Assembly (NCBI GenBank): GCA_937951895.1
Contig: CALFER010000084.1
Span: 1-64,000, forward strand
Source: an uncultured bacterium
GTDB lineage: Bacteria > CSSED10-310 > CALFER01
Direction of reading: 5' to 3'
Length of the DNA: 64,000 nucleotides
Shown here one piece after another: positions 8,066 to 18,070 of the stretch. Below the pieces are notes generated by a model. That model was not told where the DNA came from. It did not search any database and saw nothing but the letters and a program-made list of their open reading frames with translations. Position 1 is the stretch's first letter, and every line of letters begins with the position of its first letter. The position numbers and the translations under genes were made by a program.

Positions 8066-9472
8066 ATGCGGCACATCTTCATCATCGTTTGCATCGTCAC
8101 GCTCGGTATGTGCGGAACCCTGACCCATGCCTTCGATTCGGAAGCCGATCGGATCGCCGATCTGCAGACTCGGATCGATACCGCCGGTGCGCACTGGACC
8201 GCCGGCACCACGTGGGTATCGCTGCTGTCCCCGGCCGAACGGTGCATGCTCCTGGGCAATCCCTCCATCGTCGACCGCGTCCTCCGCGGGGATCTCGACC
8301 CGACTCCCCCGCTCACCGCCGTCAACCCCTCACCCGATTCACGCGCTCAGTTCGACTGGCGCAATCACAACGGTGCCAACTGGATCACTCCGGTTCGAAA
8401 TCAATGGACGTGTGGCTCATGCGTCGCCTTCGCAGCGATCGGTGCATTCGAAGCGCAACTGAGGATCAGCAGCGGACTGCCGGATTACACGATCGACCTG
8501 AGCGAGCAGCATCTGTTTTCGTGCGGCGGCGGGTCGTGCACGGGGGGCTGGCAGATCGATGCCGCGTTCACGCGTTGTCAGAACGTCGGGGTGCCGGACG
8601 AGGCTTGTCTGCCGTATCGCCACGTCGATGACAATTGCGCCGACGCCTGTTCGAACTGGCAGAGCCGGGCGTGGCGGATTCAGGACTGGGAGAGTCTGGG
8701 CGGATGGTTCTGGCCGCCGTCCGTTCAGGAAATCAAGACTGCGCTGAATCAGGGCCCGATCGCCTGCTCCATGATCGTCTATTCCGATTTCATGGATTAT
8801 ACGGGCGGCGTGTATCAGCATGTTTCGGGAGGTGTCGAGGGTGGTCATGCGGTGCTCATCGTCGGATACGAGGATGCGAACGGGTGCTGGATCGTGAAGA
8901 ACAGTTGGGGCAAGAACTGGGGTGAGGACGGCTTTTTCCGGATTGTCTATGAAGACAGCGACATCGGTCAGGATTCGAGCCGGATGATCATAACGCAGAT
9001 ACCGCCGAGTCCCACACCGGCACCGACGTCGACACCCGTTGCCACGCGTACGCCTGCGCCCACCGCCACTCCAGCGCAGTCAGCAACCCCGGCGTTCACG
9101 TCGACGCCTGCGCCTACCGCCACACCGGCGGTTCCGCAGATCGGCATTACGATCAATGCGATGTCATTCTCGGCAGGTGATCCGTTCCTGGTCATGGTGC
9201 ATCTCGATAATCCGGGAGCGCCGATGAACGGACAATTGTTCGTCATCCTGGACATTCAGGGTCAGTACTGGTTCTGGCCGTCGTGGACGGACCGGATCGA
9301 GTGGGCCGAGGTGAACGTGTCAGGATCAGGGCGAACCGATTGGACGATTCTGGATTTCACGTGGCCGGATCTGGAGGCGTCGATTCTGGGAGCGGCGTTC
9401 TGGACGACGTTCGTGTCCGAGGGTTCCCTGCCGGCCGGGTATGATACCGCTCCGTTCAAGTTCGAACCGTAG
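8066..9472 (+). CDS. Secreted papain-like (C1A) cysteine peptidase with Thr/Pro linker and shared C-terminal domain
   Basis: The protein has 468 residues. A signal peptide covers residues 1-22 and a propeptide-like region runs to about 93. The C1 peptidase domain follows: oxyanion Gln113 and catalytic Cys119 in NQWTCGSC, His261 in GGHAVLIVGY, and Asn279 in VKNSWGKNWGEDGFF. A Thr/Pro/Ala linker (about 313-355) leads to a terminal domain (about 357-468) with LDIQGQYWFWPSW and FTWPD. The same domain ends four other secreted proteins in this window. It should cleave proteins outside the cell or at the surface. The start is ATG at 8066 with GAGAGGA upstream. The gene stands alone between divergent and unrelated genes. 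Confidence 0.92.
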   Translation: MRHIFIIVCIVTLGMCGTLTHAFDSEADRIADLQTRIDTAGAHWTAGTTWVSLLSPAERCMLLGNPSIVDRVLRGDLDPTPPLTAVNPSPDSRAQFDWRNHNGANWITPVRNQWTCGSCVAFAAIGAFEAQLRISSGLPDYTIDLSEQHLFSCGGGSCTGGWQIDAAFTRCQNVGVPDEACLPYRHVDDNCADACSNWQSRAWRIQDWESLGGWFWPPSVQEIKTALNQGPIACSMIVYSDFMDYTGGVYQHVSGGVEGGHAVLIVGYEDANGCWIVKNSWGKNWGEDGFFRIVYEDSDIGQDSSRMIITQIPPSPTPAPTSTPVATRTPAPTATPAQSATPAFTSTPAPTATPAVPQIGITINAMSFSAGDPFLVMVHLDNPGAPMNGQLFVILDIQGQYWFWPSWTDRIEWAEVNVSGSGRTDWTILDFTWPDLEASILGAAFWTTFVSEGSLPAGYDTAPFKFEP

Positions 9473-9599
9473 ACCGTTACTGCATACTCACGAAATCAGA
9501 TCCGACATCTTGAATTCCGCTCGTGTCTTCAATAGGATGAGTGTGCGTGGGATTCACTTAAATATGACCTTAGAATGGTCGCGAAGGGGGAGGATTTTG

Positions 9600-9890
9600 A
9601 TGTCGCACGGACCTGCAACGAAGTGGGGTGAGGACAATGCATCTCCGTACAAGGCGCGTTTGGGTGTTTATCTGTTCATTTTCTACTGCCTGGTTTACGC
9701 CGGATTCATCGTGATCAATGTCGTGTCACCCAAGACGATGGGCGTATCCGTTATATTCGGCCTGAACCTTGCCTGTGCCTATGGATTCGGATTGATCCTC
9801 CTGGCGATCATCATGGGGATTATCTACAATCACATGTGCGGGAAGAAAGAACGGGAACTCAATGCGCCCGCCGGAGGTGACCGGTCATGA
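9600..9890 (+). CDS. DUF485 family small membrane protein, symporter partner
   Basis: The protein has 96 residues and two membrane helices (about 22-44 and 55-80). The pattern YKARLGVYLFIFYCLVYAG with the following GLNLACAYGFGLILLA is typical of DUF485 proteins, which are encoded with acetate-type sodium/solute symporters. The start ATG at 9600 was chosen because GGGGGAGG lies at good spacing; upstream in-frame starts have no such site. It overlaps the symporter gene by four bases (ATGA), which shows translational coupling. It is presumed to be a small accessory subunit of that transporter. Confidence 0.88.
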   Translation: MSHGPATKWGEDNASPYKARLGVYLFIFYCLVYAGFIVINVVSPKTMGVSVIFGLNLACAYGFGLILLAIIMGIIYNHMCGKKERELNAPAGGDRS

Positions 9891-11794
9891 TCTACACGGC
9901 ATCTCCACTGGCAATCGGTATTTTTGTTGCGTTCGTTCTGAGCGTTCTGACACTGTCCTCCTATTTCGCCAAGAAGACTCAATCATCCAAGGGTTACTAT
10001 GCGGCAGGAGGAACGATTCACTGGGCCGTCAACGGAATCGCGTTCGCCGGCGATTACCTGTCCGCAGCCTCGTTTCTGGGCATCTGCGGCATGATCGCCT
10101 TCGATGGGTACGACGGATTTCTGTACTCGATCGGATATCTGGCCGGTTGGGTCGTCGCACTGTTCGTCGTCGCCGAACCCCTCAAACGATTCGGGAAATA
10201 TACATTCACCGATGCGCTGAATTACAAGTTCGGCTCGAAGGGGATCCAGTTGACGGCGGCGATCAGCACACTGGTCGTCTCGGTCTGTTACCTGATCCCG
10301 CAGATGGTTGGTGCCGGCGATCTCGTCACTCCGCTGCTGGGACTGCCGCACTACATGGGTGTCATTCTGGTCGGTGCGATCGTTATTTTCATTGTTGCGA
10401 CGGCCGGAATGACATCGACCACCTACGTGCAGTTCATCAAAGGGGGACTCCTGATCGTTTTCTCGACGATCCTGACCATCTACGTGCTTCGACACGGGCT
10501 GTCCCTCAAGCCATCCGACTCGTTCCATTCGCTGGTTTCGATTCCGGCGGTCCTGGAAGGGGATACCATCACGTCGGTTGAAGATTCCTCGTATCAGGTC
10601 ACCGGAAACTACAAGAAGGACAATCTGCATTTTGTAAAACTGGACAAGCAGGGGATTGCGACCTGGTGGCATGTGACCGGTACGGCACCGAACGTGATCT
10701 TGAAGGAAACGCTATCCATCACGAAAGCAGCGGATGGCCGTGTTCTGTACAACGGGGATCTCAAGCAGGCCCAAAAATTCTTCCAGGTCGGCAACGCATC
10801 GAAGATCGTGCATAACGGCAAGGAAGTCTCGGAAACCGGTCCGCTGGGCCCCTTCGAGTATCTCTCGACGATCGAACAGAGCGAAATCATTCGATTTACG
10901 AAATCCACGTTTCAGGACGCCAACGACAAGATCACGATCTGGCGTCAGAACCCCACGTCAGGGAAAGAAGTGCTGCGGCCCGGGTTGAAGTTCAAAGTCG
11001 ACAAGGGTGCGGATTTCATGAGCCGGTTGAACTTCGTTTCGCTGATGATCGCCTTGTTCTTCGGCACGTCGGCTCTCCCCCACATCCTGATTCGGTATTA
11101 TACGGTGCCCAGCGCGAGGGATGCCCGGAAATCGACCATTGTCGCCATCGGCGCGATCGGGTTCTTTTACATTCTGACGTTGTTCATGGGACTGGGAGCC
11201 ATGCTGACCGGCTCGCTCGATCTGGAAAGCAGCAACATGTCCGCGCCATTGCTCGCGAAGTTCTTTGGGATAATCCTGTTCTCGATTATCTCTGCGATCG
11301 CCTTCGCCACGGTTCTCGGGACTGTCGCAGGACTGATCGTCGCGGCATCCGGAGCGGTCGCCCACGATCTGATCACCGGATTCATGGGCAAGAAGATGAC
11401 CGATCGCGAGCAGGTCCGGGCGGGTAAAATTTCAGCCGTCGGTGTCGGATGCATCGCCATCATTCTCGGCATTCTCTGCAAGGGAATGAATGTTTCGTTC
11501 CTGGTCGGCCTTGCCTTCGCCGTCGCGGCATCCGCCAACCTTCCCTCCATCATCATGCTGCTCTTCTGGAAGAAAACGACGTCGAAAGGGATCGCTGCCT
11601 CGATCGTCGTTGGCATTCTGACGTCACTGGGCATCATTCTCCTTTCACCCAGCACCTACGGAGACATTTACGGCCTGCCTCGCTCCGCCGCACCGATTCC
11701 TCTCGACAATCCCGGCATCATCTCCATCCCACTCGGCTATATCACTCTCATCATCGTCTCTCTGCTGACACAAAAAAAGAGTCAGACATCCTGA
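9887..11794 (+). CDS. Sodium:solute symporter family protein (cation/acetate symporter type)
   Basis: The protein has 635 residues and about 13 membrane helices. The N-terminal region KGYYAAGGTIHWAVNGIAF with AGDYLSAASFLGICGMIAF is the signature of ActP-like sodium/solute symporters, and SALPHILIRYYTVPSARDAR is also conserved in that group. It probably imports acetate or another short organic acid with sodium. It is longer than ActP (about 550 residues). The extra length is a hydrophilic insert at about residues 205-375 between middle helices, containing the KDNLHFVKLDKQG region, as in the large-subunit branch of this family. The DUF485 gene overlaps upstream and a DUF294 sensor gene follows 89 bp downstream, a known neighbourhood for these transporters. 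Confidence 0.9.
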   Translation: MIYTASPLAIGIFVAFVLSVLTLSSYFAKKTQSSKGYYAAGGTIHWAVNGIAFAGDYLSAASFLGICGMIAFDGYDGFLYSIGYLAGWVVALFVVAEPLKRFGKYTFTDALNYKFGSKGIQLTAAISTLVVSVCYLIPQMVGAGDLVTPLLGLPHYMGVILVGAIVIFIVATAGMTSTTYVQFIKGGLLIVFSTILTIYVLRHGLSLKPSDSFHSLVSIPAVLEGDTITSVEDSSYQVTGNYKKDNLHFVKLDKQGIATWWHVTGTAPNVILKETLSITKAADGRVLYNGDLKQAQKFFQVGNASKIVHNGKEVSETGPLGPFEYLSTIEQSEIIRFTKSTFQDANDKITIWRQNPTSGKEVLRPGLKFKVDKGADFMSRLNFVSLMIALFFGTSALPHILIRYYTVPSARDARKSTIVAIGAIGFFYILTLFMGLGAMLTGSLDLESSNMSAPLLAKFFGIILFSIISAIAFATVLGTVAGLIVAASGAVAHDLITGFMGKKMTDREQVRAGKISAVGVGCIAIILGILCKGMNVSFLVGLAFAVAASANLPSIIMLLFWKKTTSKGIAASIVVGILTSLGIILLSPSTYGDIYGLPRSAAPIPLDNPGIISIPLGYITLIIVSLLTQKKSQTS

Positions 11795-11883
11795 TGGTTT
11801 CGTCGTCGGCAGGTTGATTCCCGGACCGACTCGACCACGCGCTTGCCGATATGCGATAATCGAAGCGAGACGAAAGGTGCTCG

Positions 11884-14802
11884 ATGGCTGATCATCGGAT
11901 AACAATCCACTGGAAACGATTTTCGGCACGCTTCGTTCTGCCGACCGCCGTTACGTTCTGCCTCTTTATCACCTCGTTTTTTCTGATCATGATTCCGACC
12001 ATCGAACGGAGCATCATGGATCGGAAACGGGAGATGATCCAGGAACTCACGAACTCGGCCTGGAACATCCTGGCCAAACTCGAGCATGACGAACAGGCCG
12101 GTCTGTTGACCCGTGAGGAGGCGCAGGCGCAGGCCATCGATCAGATCCGCAATCTGCATTACGGTCAGGAGATGAAGGATTATTTCTGGATCAATGACAT
12201 GCACCCCAGAATGGTCATTCATCCCTATCGAACGGATCTGAACGGACAGGATCTGACCCAGTACACCGATCCGGAGGGGACACGCGTGTTCGTCGAGTTT
12301 GTCCGGATCGTGCGCGAATCCGGTGCCGGATTCGCCTCTTACAAATGGCAATGGAAAGACGATCCGGGACGCATTCTGCCGAAAATTTCATATGTCAAGG
12401 GCTTCAAACCATGGGACTGGATCATCGGAACGGGTATCTATGTCGATGATGTGAGGGTCGAAATTCGGAGGATCACACACAATACCATCAAAATCTCACT
12501 CATCATCCTGATCGTGATCGCCGCTCTGCTCGCCTTCATCATCCGGCAAAGCTTCCTGACGCTGAAAAACCAACAACTCGCGGAGCAATCACTCAGGGAG
12601 TCCGAGGAAAAGTATCGAACATTAGTCGAATCATCCGGAGACGGAATCCTGATGGCCATTCAGGGCCGGTTCACCTATGCCAATCAGACGATCGCCAACC
12701 TGCTCGAACGCACCCCCGGTGAAATGATCGGGATGATTGTCGAGGATCTTTTTCCGGTTTCGATCCGTGACACGCATCCCGGCCTGATCGAACGCCTGAA
12801 CGAAGCATCTCCGGCAATTGAAACGATCGAAGTTCCGTTGCTGACGCGAACCGAAACAATCAAGGAAGTCATTTTCTCGATTTCACCGATCGAAATAGGC
12901 GGGAAAGACGGTTTTATCGCCGCGGCGACGGATATTACCCTGCGCAAAAGACTGGAAAACGAAATCGGTAAAAGTGAAGCGATGTTCCGGGCGCTGGCGA
13001 CGAATGTCAGAGTCGGGATTTTCAGGATCGCGTTCCGAGGTTCACCGCATTTCATCGAGGTCAATCCGGCGCTGGTAGAATTGCTTGGTTATCCATCCCG
13101 AGAGGAGCTTCTTGCAACCCCCTTCGAGACGCTCTTTGTTTCAACGGATGAATGCCGCGCAATTCTCTCGGCTCGAGATCCGGCGCTGAATCACGAAAGA
13201 ACGGCTCGCTTGCTGAAGAAGAACAGGGACGTCATCTGCGCGGCCATTCATGGAACAATTGTGACCGATGAACCGGGGCACCCGCAGTTCCTTGACGGGG
13301 TCATGCGGGACATCACGATCGGGCAGCAGCAGGAGCGGACACGCGAACAGGCTCTTTCCGAACTGCAAACTACCGTTTTCTTTCTGCATTCAAAGCTGAT
13401 GGATCTGCCGATCGAGAAGGCAGTCATAATCTCCGGAACCCCCTCTCTGGGTGAAATAATGGAAACGATGCGCGAGTCCGGCACTGAGTTCCTGGCGATC
13501 CGAGGTGATTCCTTGTCATCATCCCGCCTGGTAACCCGTCAGGATATACTGCATCTTTCGAGACTCGGTCTGAACCAGACGGAGGGGATTCCACCTGAAT
13601 CGATTTTCAAACCGCTGATATCGATCGACGAACACGCCACCGTGTTTGAAGCCTGGCTTCGACTCGATACGATCGACCTTCCCGCCCTGCTCGTGACCGC
13701 TTCCGATGGTTCGTTCAAAGGCTTCCTCAGTTGTCGGAATCTGATGAGCCTGCAGAGTTACTCGCCTGTTGCGCTTTTAAAAAAGATTCAGGGCGCGCGT
13801 TCCCAGGACGAGGTGATTCAGAGCAATGCGATGTATCCGGAACTGATCGTCCTGCTGATCCGCAGCGGTGCAAGACCCGAATTCATTACGCATCTGACGA
13901 CCCGGGTTATCGACTCGATTCTCGAGAAATTCATCCAGTGCGCGATTGAGGAACTGGGTCCGCCCCCGGTCGAATTCGCGTTCATTGTGTTTGGAAGCGA
14001 GGGTCGCAAAGAACAGACACTGCGGACGGATCAGGACAATGCGATCATTTTCGAGGACACGGACGCAGCGGATATCCAGACGATCCAATCCTATTTTCTC
14101 GAGTTGGGTCAACGCGTGTGCGGTTGGCTCGATCAGGCCGGCTATACCTACTGCGCAGGCAACAACATGGCTCAGAATCCGAAATGGTGCAGACCTCTTT
14201 CAGCATGGAAGAAGTACTTCAGCGAATGGATCCACCAGTCCACCGCCGAAGACCTTTTGAATCTGAAGATATTCTTCGATTTCAGATGTGCGTTCGGGAA
14301 GACGGACATCGAAACCCGATTACGTGATTACATCGATCAGATTGCACCCGAGAATCCTCGGTTCTTCCAGTTGCTCGTTCGCAATGTCCTTCCGATGACA
14401 CCGCCGATCGGTATGTTCGGGCAGTTTCTCGTCGAATCCGTTTCCGACCGTGGCAAGGTGCTCGATATGAAGAGCGCCATGATGCCGATCATCGATTTTG
14501 CCCGGATCTATTCCATTCGCCACAGAATACAGGCCACCAACACCCTCGACCGGCTGCATGCACTGAGGGATCGCGGTATTCTGACCGATAAGAATTACGA
14601 AGAAATGGCACAGGCCTACCGATATCTGATGCAGATCCGGTTACGGATGCAGGCCGAAACGATGGCATCGGCGACGAGGCAGCCGGACAATTACATCAGT
14701 CCGGACAGTCTGACATACATCGAGCAGCGTCTTCTCAAGGAAATTTTTGCCCAGACCAAGCATTTCATGGCTCGGATGAGCTATGATTTTACGGGTCAGT
14801 GA
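11884..14802 (+). CDS. Membrane sensor: Cache-PAS-PAS fused to CBS and DUF294 nucleotidyltransferase
   Basis: The protein has 972 residues. A first membrane helix (about 18-38) is followed by an extracytoplasmic Cache-like domain (40-195, with YFWINDMHPRMVIHP and WDWIIGTGIYVDD) and a second helix (201-222). Two PAS domains (about 239-355 and 363-480) come next, then a CBS-like pair (about 505-620). A DUF294 nucleotidyltransferase-like domain holds the motif FGSEGRKEQTLRTDQDNA near residue 703, followed by a DUF294_C helical domain to about 955. DUF294 proteins resemble PII uridylyltransferases, and this motif keeps the GS and paired acidic residues. It could sense a small carboxylate outside and modify or bind a partner inside. 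It follows the acetate-type symporter and overlaps a metallophosphoesterase gene by 20 bp. Fusion of Cache and PAS domains to this enzyme class looks unusual to me. Confidence 0.85.
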   Translation: MADHRITIHWKRFSARFVLPTAVTFCLFITSFFLIMIPTIERSIMDRKREMIQELTNSAWNILAKLEHDEQAGLLTREEAQAQAIDQIRNLHYGQEMKDYFWINDMHPRMVIHPYRTDLNGQDLTQYTDPEGTRVFVEFVRIVRESGAGFASYKWQWKDDPGRILPKISYVKGFKPWDWIIGTGIYVDDVRVEIRRITHNTIKISLIILIVIAALLAFIIRQSFLTLKNQQLAEQSLRESEEKYRTLVESSGDGILMAIQGRFTYANQTIANLLERTPGEMIGMIVEDLFPVSIRDTHPGLIERLNEASPAIETIEVPLLTRTETIKEVIFSISPIEIGGKDGFIAAATDITLRKRLENEIGKSEAMFRALATNVRVGIFRIAFRGSPHFIEVNPALVELLGYPSREELLATPFETLFVSTDECRAILSARDPALNHERTARLLKKNRDVICAAIHGTIVTDEPGHPQFLDGVMRDITIGQQQERTREQALSELQTTVFFLHSKLMDLPIEKAVIISGTPSLGEIMETMRESGTEFLAIRGDSLSSSRLVTRQDILHLSRLGLNQTEGIPPESIFKPLISIDEHATVFEAWLRLDTIDLPALLVTASDGSFKGFLSCRNLMSLQSYSPVALLKKIQGARSQDEVIQSNAMYPELIVLLIRSGARPEFITHLTTRVIDSILEKFIQCAIEELGPPPVEFAFIVFGSEGRKEQTLRTDQDNAIIFEDTDAADIQTIQSYFLELGQRVCGWLDQAGYTYCAGNNMAQNPKWCRPLSAWKKYFSEWIHQSTAEDLLNLKIFFDFRCAFGKTDIETRLRDYIDQIAPENPRFFQLLVRNVLPMTPPIGMFGQFLVESVSDRGKVLDMKSAMMPIIDFARIYSIRHRIQATNTLDRLHALRDRGILTDKNYEEMAQAYRYLMQIRLRMQAETMASATRQPDNYISPDSLTYIEQRLLKEIFAQTKHFMARMSYDFTGQ

Positions 14803-15574
14803 GCATCCCGTCGTGATTCTCCTAACCTCCGACAGCCATTGCTATTACGACACGATCAACAAACAGATTGTCTATGCCGAAACCGAATTGGGTGTTTCAA
14901 TCGACTGTGTGATCCATCTTGGCGATTTCGGCCTGTATGCCTCTCACCTGCACGACTACTTCATCCGATCCCGTAAACGGTTTTTAAAGCCGCTGTATTG
15001 CATCGACGGGAACCATGAGGATTTTACCGCTCTGCCCAAACTTGTCAGGAAGTACGAGACCTATTTTACGTATTTACCGCGATCCACCGTTCATGTGATT
15101 GGCGGGTATCGGTTCCTGGCGCTTGGAGGTGCTGCGTACATGGATTCAATGATCACCGAATCGGCATCACTGATCACCGATGAGCAGATCGATCGGTGCC
15201 TCCGCCTGAGTCCCGACGCTGTCGATATCATCATCACGCATGATTGTCCCACGAATCTGGGGGTTCCCAACACACCCGGCATGGAGTGCTATGGCACTCC
15301 CGGTTTTGCGAGAAGCGAGGAACTGTCGGCACATTTTCATCCCAAACTCTGGTTTTTCGGACATCATCACAAATGGTTCACGCACCAGGACGAGGGAGTG
15401 CTCTATCAGGGATTGTGCGGCACATGGAAAGGGTTTGTGCTTCTGGATGATGCGTATCGGTTTCGCGTTGTGACCCATCAGTTGGAATGGGAGAAGCCAT
15501 CGCTGATCGAGCGCATTCTGGTCAAGCTGAGGATCATTCGACCCGACCAGCCGAGCGGGTCGAATTCGCGGTAG
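14783..15574 (+). CDS. Calcineurin-like metallophosphoesterase
   Basis: The protein has 263 residues and shows the five metallophosphoesterase blocks: SDSH near the N-terminus, HLGDFG, DGNHED, ITHDCP and FFGHHHK. These bind two metals and hydrolyse phosphoesters (protein phosphate, nucleotide or other). There is no signal peptide. The ATG at 14783 overlaps the DUF294 sensor gene by 20 bp; a GTG ten codons later (14813) is an alternative start. The overlap suggests the enzyme may act with the upstream nucleotidyltransferase sensor, for instance by reversing its modification. That pairing is an inference. Confidence 0.88.
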   Translation: MILRVSEHPVVILLTSDSHCYYDTINKQIVYAETELGVSIDCVIHLGDFGLYASHLHDYFIRSRKRFLKPLYCIDGNHEDFTALPKLVRKYETYFTYLPRSTVHVIGGYRFLALGGAAYMDSMITESASLITDEQIDRCLRLSPDAVDIIITHDCPTNLGVPNTPGMECYGTPGFARSEELSAHFHPKLWFFGHHHKWFTHQDEGVLYQGLCGTWKGFVLLDDAYRFRVVTHQLEWEKPSLIERILVKLRIIRPDQPSGSNSR

Positions 15575-15616
15575 CAGGACTTGACAGCAGACTCGTTTTT
15601 ATCGACAGTCACCCTC

Positions 15617-17989
15617 ATGTTGAATCGATTCATTCTGCTCCTCTGTTTGATGCCGATGATCTCAACCTGCTTCGCCGTCAACCCCGAGGACATGGAGCCG
15701 AACAAGTGGTATGAGACGATTCGAATCACCTGGCCGATTCGATCGGTCACCTGCTATCCGGATATTCCCGGCCGAATGATCGGTTTCATGGATGCATCAC
15801 TGGCCCGTAGTGATGATTACGGGAAAACGTGGATCTCGATTCCAAACTCATTGAATGGGTTCATGCAATCAACTGATATCGTCGTTTCGAGGATAGATGG
15901 AAGACCCCGCGTTTACGCGTATGTCAAGCGAAATGATACTCAGCACTCGATGCAGATCAGTTTCAGTGATGATGGCGGAGTGTCATGGAGTGCACCCCTT
16001 TCGTGGAAAGGAACAACGGTGCTGTCCGTGTCACCGCATGGATGTGTTTTTCTGAGAGTGGATCGATCTTCCTCCGGTCTGGAGGTGCTGCTGCGAAGCA
16101 CGGATGAAGGCGTGACCTGGAACACGGTACAAGTCTTCGATTACTTTACAAACAGTGAGATGGTTACCAACATTGATTTTTCTCCTTACAATCCGAGTCT
16201 GGTCATTCTGGGTTCGAGTGATATGAATTACGCGCTCATGAAGAGCACCGACTCCGGACAGACGTGGGAAAAATTGGTGAACCGTTATAATTGGGGAGGA
16301 GGGAGCCGCGGGATCGAGAAGGTGGTCTTTCATCCGCAGAATCCGCAGACATTGATTACGATTGCCAACTTCTATACGAACGCAAACTCGTTACGGATCA
16401 GTAACGATGGAGGCGTGACCTGGGACCATTTCGGGCAATACGGGTCGCGGTTTCAAGCATGTGACCTGATCATCGAGCCTGAAAACCCGGAGATGATGAT
16501 CGTTTCTGCCCAGGGGAACAACGCCTTGTATCGAACGACCGATGCCGGGATGACGTGGACGACACGGCTGTGGAACTACGAATACGAAGTCGACTTCTAT
16601 CTGGAACGGTCAGCATGGACCCCCGGAGAGGTGTTTGTGTCGGGCAAAAGTATTTTGAGGTCGCAGGACTATGGAGTGACTTGGAAGCCAGTGACCGCCA
16701 ACAGGGATTATTCGTTCGGATTTGTCAGCCGGAGTCATCCCGGGTTGATGCTGTTTTTTTCAAAGGAGTATGGACACTTTCGATCCACGGATTCCGGTGA
16801 AACGTGGGAATCGGAGTATTGTATCAATTCTGAAGAGATGCTTCGCCCGGAGTATATGCTGGAAACACCGGGAAATCCCACATTGTATCTCTTTGCAAGC
16901 GACAATCTTCACGGGAGTGTGGGAAGGCTGGAGTGGGAGGGGCGGATTCTGACGAGTCGGGATAACGGAGCGACCTGGCAGAATCTACCGATCGATCAGG
17001 AACATCGACTTCGGATTGGTGTTCCGTCTTCGATCAATCCGAAGCGCTTTTTCGGGATATTCGACAACAGGCCGGCCAGTCAGCAAGAAACGCTGAACTG
17101 GTTATATATGACTGATGATGAGGGGACGACCTGGCGGAAGTTGGAGATCCCGCAACTTGAGCGCATCAAGGATGTTGCGGACAGTCCTCGGGATCCGAAT
17201 GTTCTATTTGTTCTGGGATGTTTAAACTCCGATCGACAAGCTCTGCTATGTAAAAGCACCGATGCGGGAATTAGTTGGACGGAAATCGCGGCGAGTCATG
17301 GACTTCAGACGGAACTCTACAGTCGTGAACGCCAGGATGATCTTGTAATCGATACAAACAACTCAAATCTTATGTACATCGCTTCTAAATCCACTGCCGA
17401 CCTCTACCGGAGTACCGATGAAGGTCGGCAGTGGATTTGGCTAGACAAATTCGCATCGTTCACCGATGCGTTCTGTGTTTCTCCCTGGGCATCGAATGAG
17501 ATGTACAACGTACCTCCTCCAACCATTGAAGGCTATATCGATAAGAAAAAGCGAAGCATCGACTCGGGTGTGACCTGGAGCGATCCTGTTTTTCCAAAGT
17601 ACATATGCTTTTCGCCAATATATCAGGATCTGATCTATTCTGGTTCCGATCTGAGAGTCATGCGGATCGAGTCAACCCCGCCATCGATCTGTCTCACGGG
17701 ATATGGAACAAGCCAATTGCAGGCAGGGATCGCATCTCCACTGGAGATCATCGTGTATGCGTATGATCCTGATGAGAATGATTACCCGGATCGGATCGAT
17801 CTGTTCCTGGATGGCGTTCCTTTGAATGCCTCGATTCAGGATGATCTTCTGCCGGGCTCCGGCTTGTTCTATGAACGCGCAGTTGTCCAGCCATGTGCGA
17901 TCAGCCAATTTCTTGTCGGATTCCGTGCGATGGATCGTTTCGGTTGTTCGTCAGACCTGAGCGCATGCACGCTGACCGTCAAGCCTTAG
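15617..17989 (+). CDS. Secreted Asp-box/BNR repeat protein
   Basis: The protein has 790 residues from the ATG at 15617, which gives the signal peptide MLNRFILLLCLMPMISTCFA. A TTG twelve codons upstream is another possible start, and no convincing ribosome site is visible for either. About ten repeats carry the Asp-box pattern S-x-D-x-G-x-T-W (SDDYGKTW, STDSGQTW, SNDGGVTW, TTDAGMTW, SQDYGVTW and others), as in BNR/sortilin-type beta-propellers. The last 100 residues form a separate beta-rich domain (VYAYDPDENDYPDRIDLFLDG). It probably binds a glycan or protein outside the cell. Unlike other secreted proteins here it has no Thr/Pro linker and no shared C-terminal domain. Confidence 0.85.
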   Translation: MLNRFILLLCLMPMISTCFAVNPEDMEPNKWYETIRITWPIRSVTCYPDIPGRMIGFMDASLARSDDYGKTWISIPNSLNGFMQSTDIVVSRIDGRPRVYAYVKRNDTQHSMQISFSDDGGVSWSAPLSWKGTTVLSVSPHGCVFLRVDRSSSGLEVLLRSTDEGVTWNTVQVFDYFTNSEMVTNIDFSPYNPSLVILGSSDMNYALMKSTDSGQTWEKLVNRYNWGGGSRGIEKVVFHPQNPQTLITIANFYTNANSLRISNDGGVTWDHFGQYGSRFQACDLIIEPENPEMMIVSAQGNNALYRTTDAGMTWTTRLWNYEYEVDFYLERSAWTPGEVFVSGKSILRSQDYGVTWKPVTANRDYSFGFVSRSHPGLMLFFSKEYGHFRSTDSGETWESEYCINSEEMLRPEYMLETPGNPTLYLFASDNLHGSVGRLEWEGRILTSRDNGATWQNLPIDQEHRLRIGVPSSINPKRFFGIFDNRPASQQETLNWLYMTDDEGTTWRKLEIPQLERIKDVADSPRDPNVLFVLGCLNSDRQALLCKSTDAGISWTEIAASHGLQTELYSRERQDDLVIDTNNSNLMYIASKSTADLYRSTDEGRQWIWLDKFASFTDAFCVSPWASNEMYNVPPPTIEGYIDKKKRSIDSGVTWSDPVFPKYICFSPIYQDLIYSGSDLRVMRIESTPPSICLTGYGTSQLQAGIASPLEIIVYAYDPDENDYPDRIDLFLDGVPLNASIQDDLLPGSGLFYERAVVQPCAISQFLVGFRAMDRFGCSSDLSACTLTVKP

Positions 17990-18070
17990 CCGGCACAGGC
18001 CCTCCCCGAGCACAAGATGCCGGTCTGGACCCCGGCGCAACCAATCAATTAAGTAAGGTGTCCCTTTATT

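Noticed and set aside
17990..18070. Terminator between the convergent Asp-box and KamA genes
   Set aside because: A weak stem (GTCC with bulge, TTT / AAAGGAC) exists at about 18059-18078, but it lies partly within the KamA coding end and is followed only by GGTTTT, so it is not convincing.
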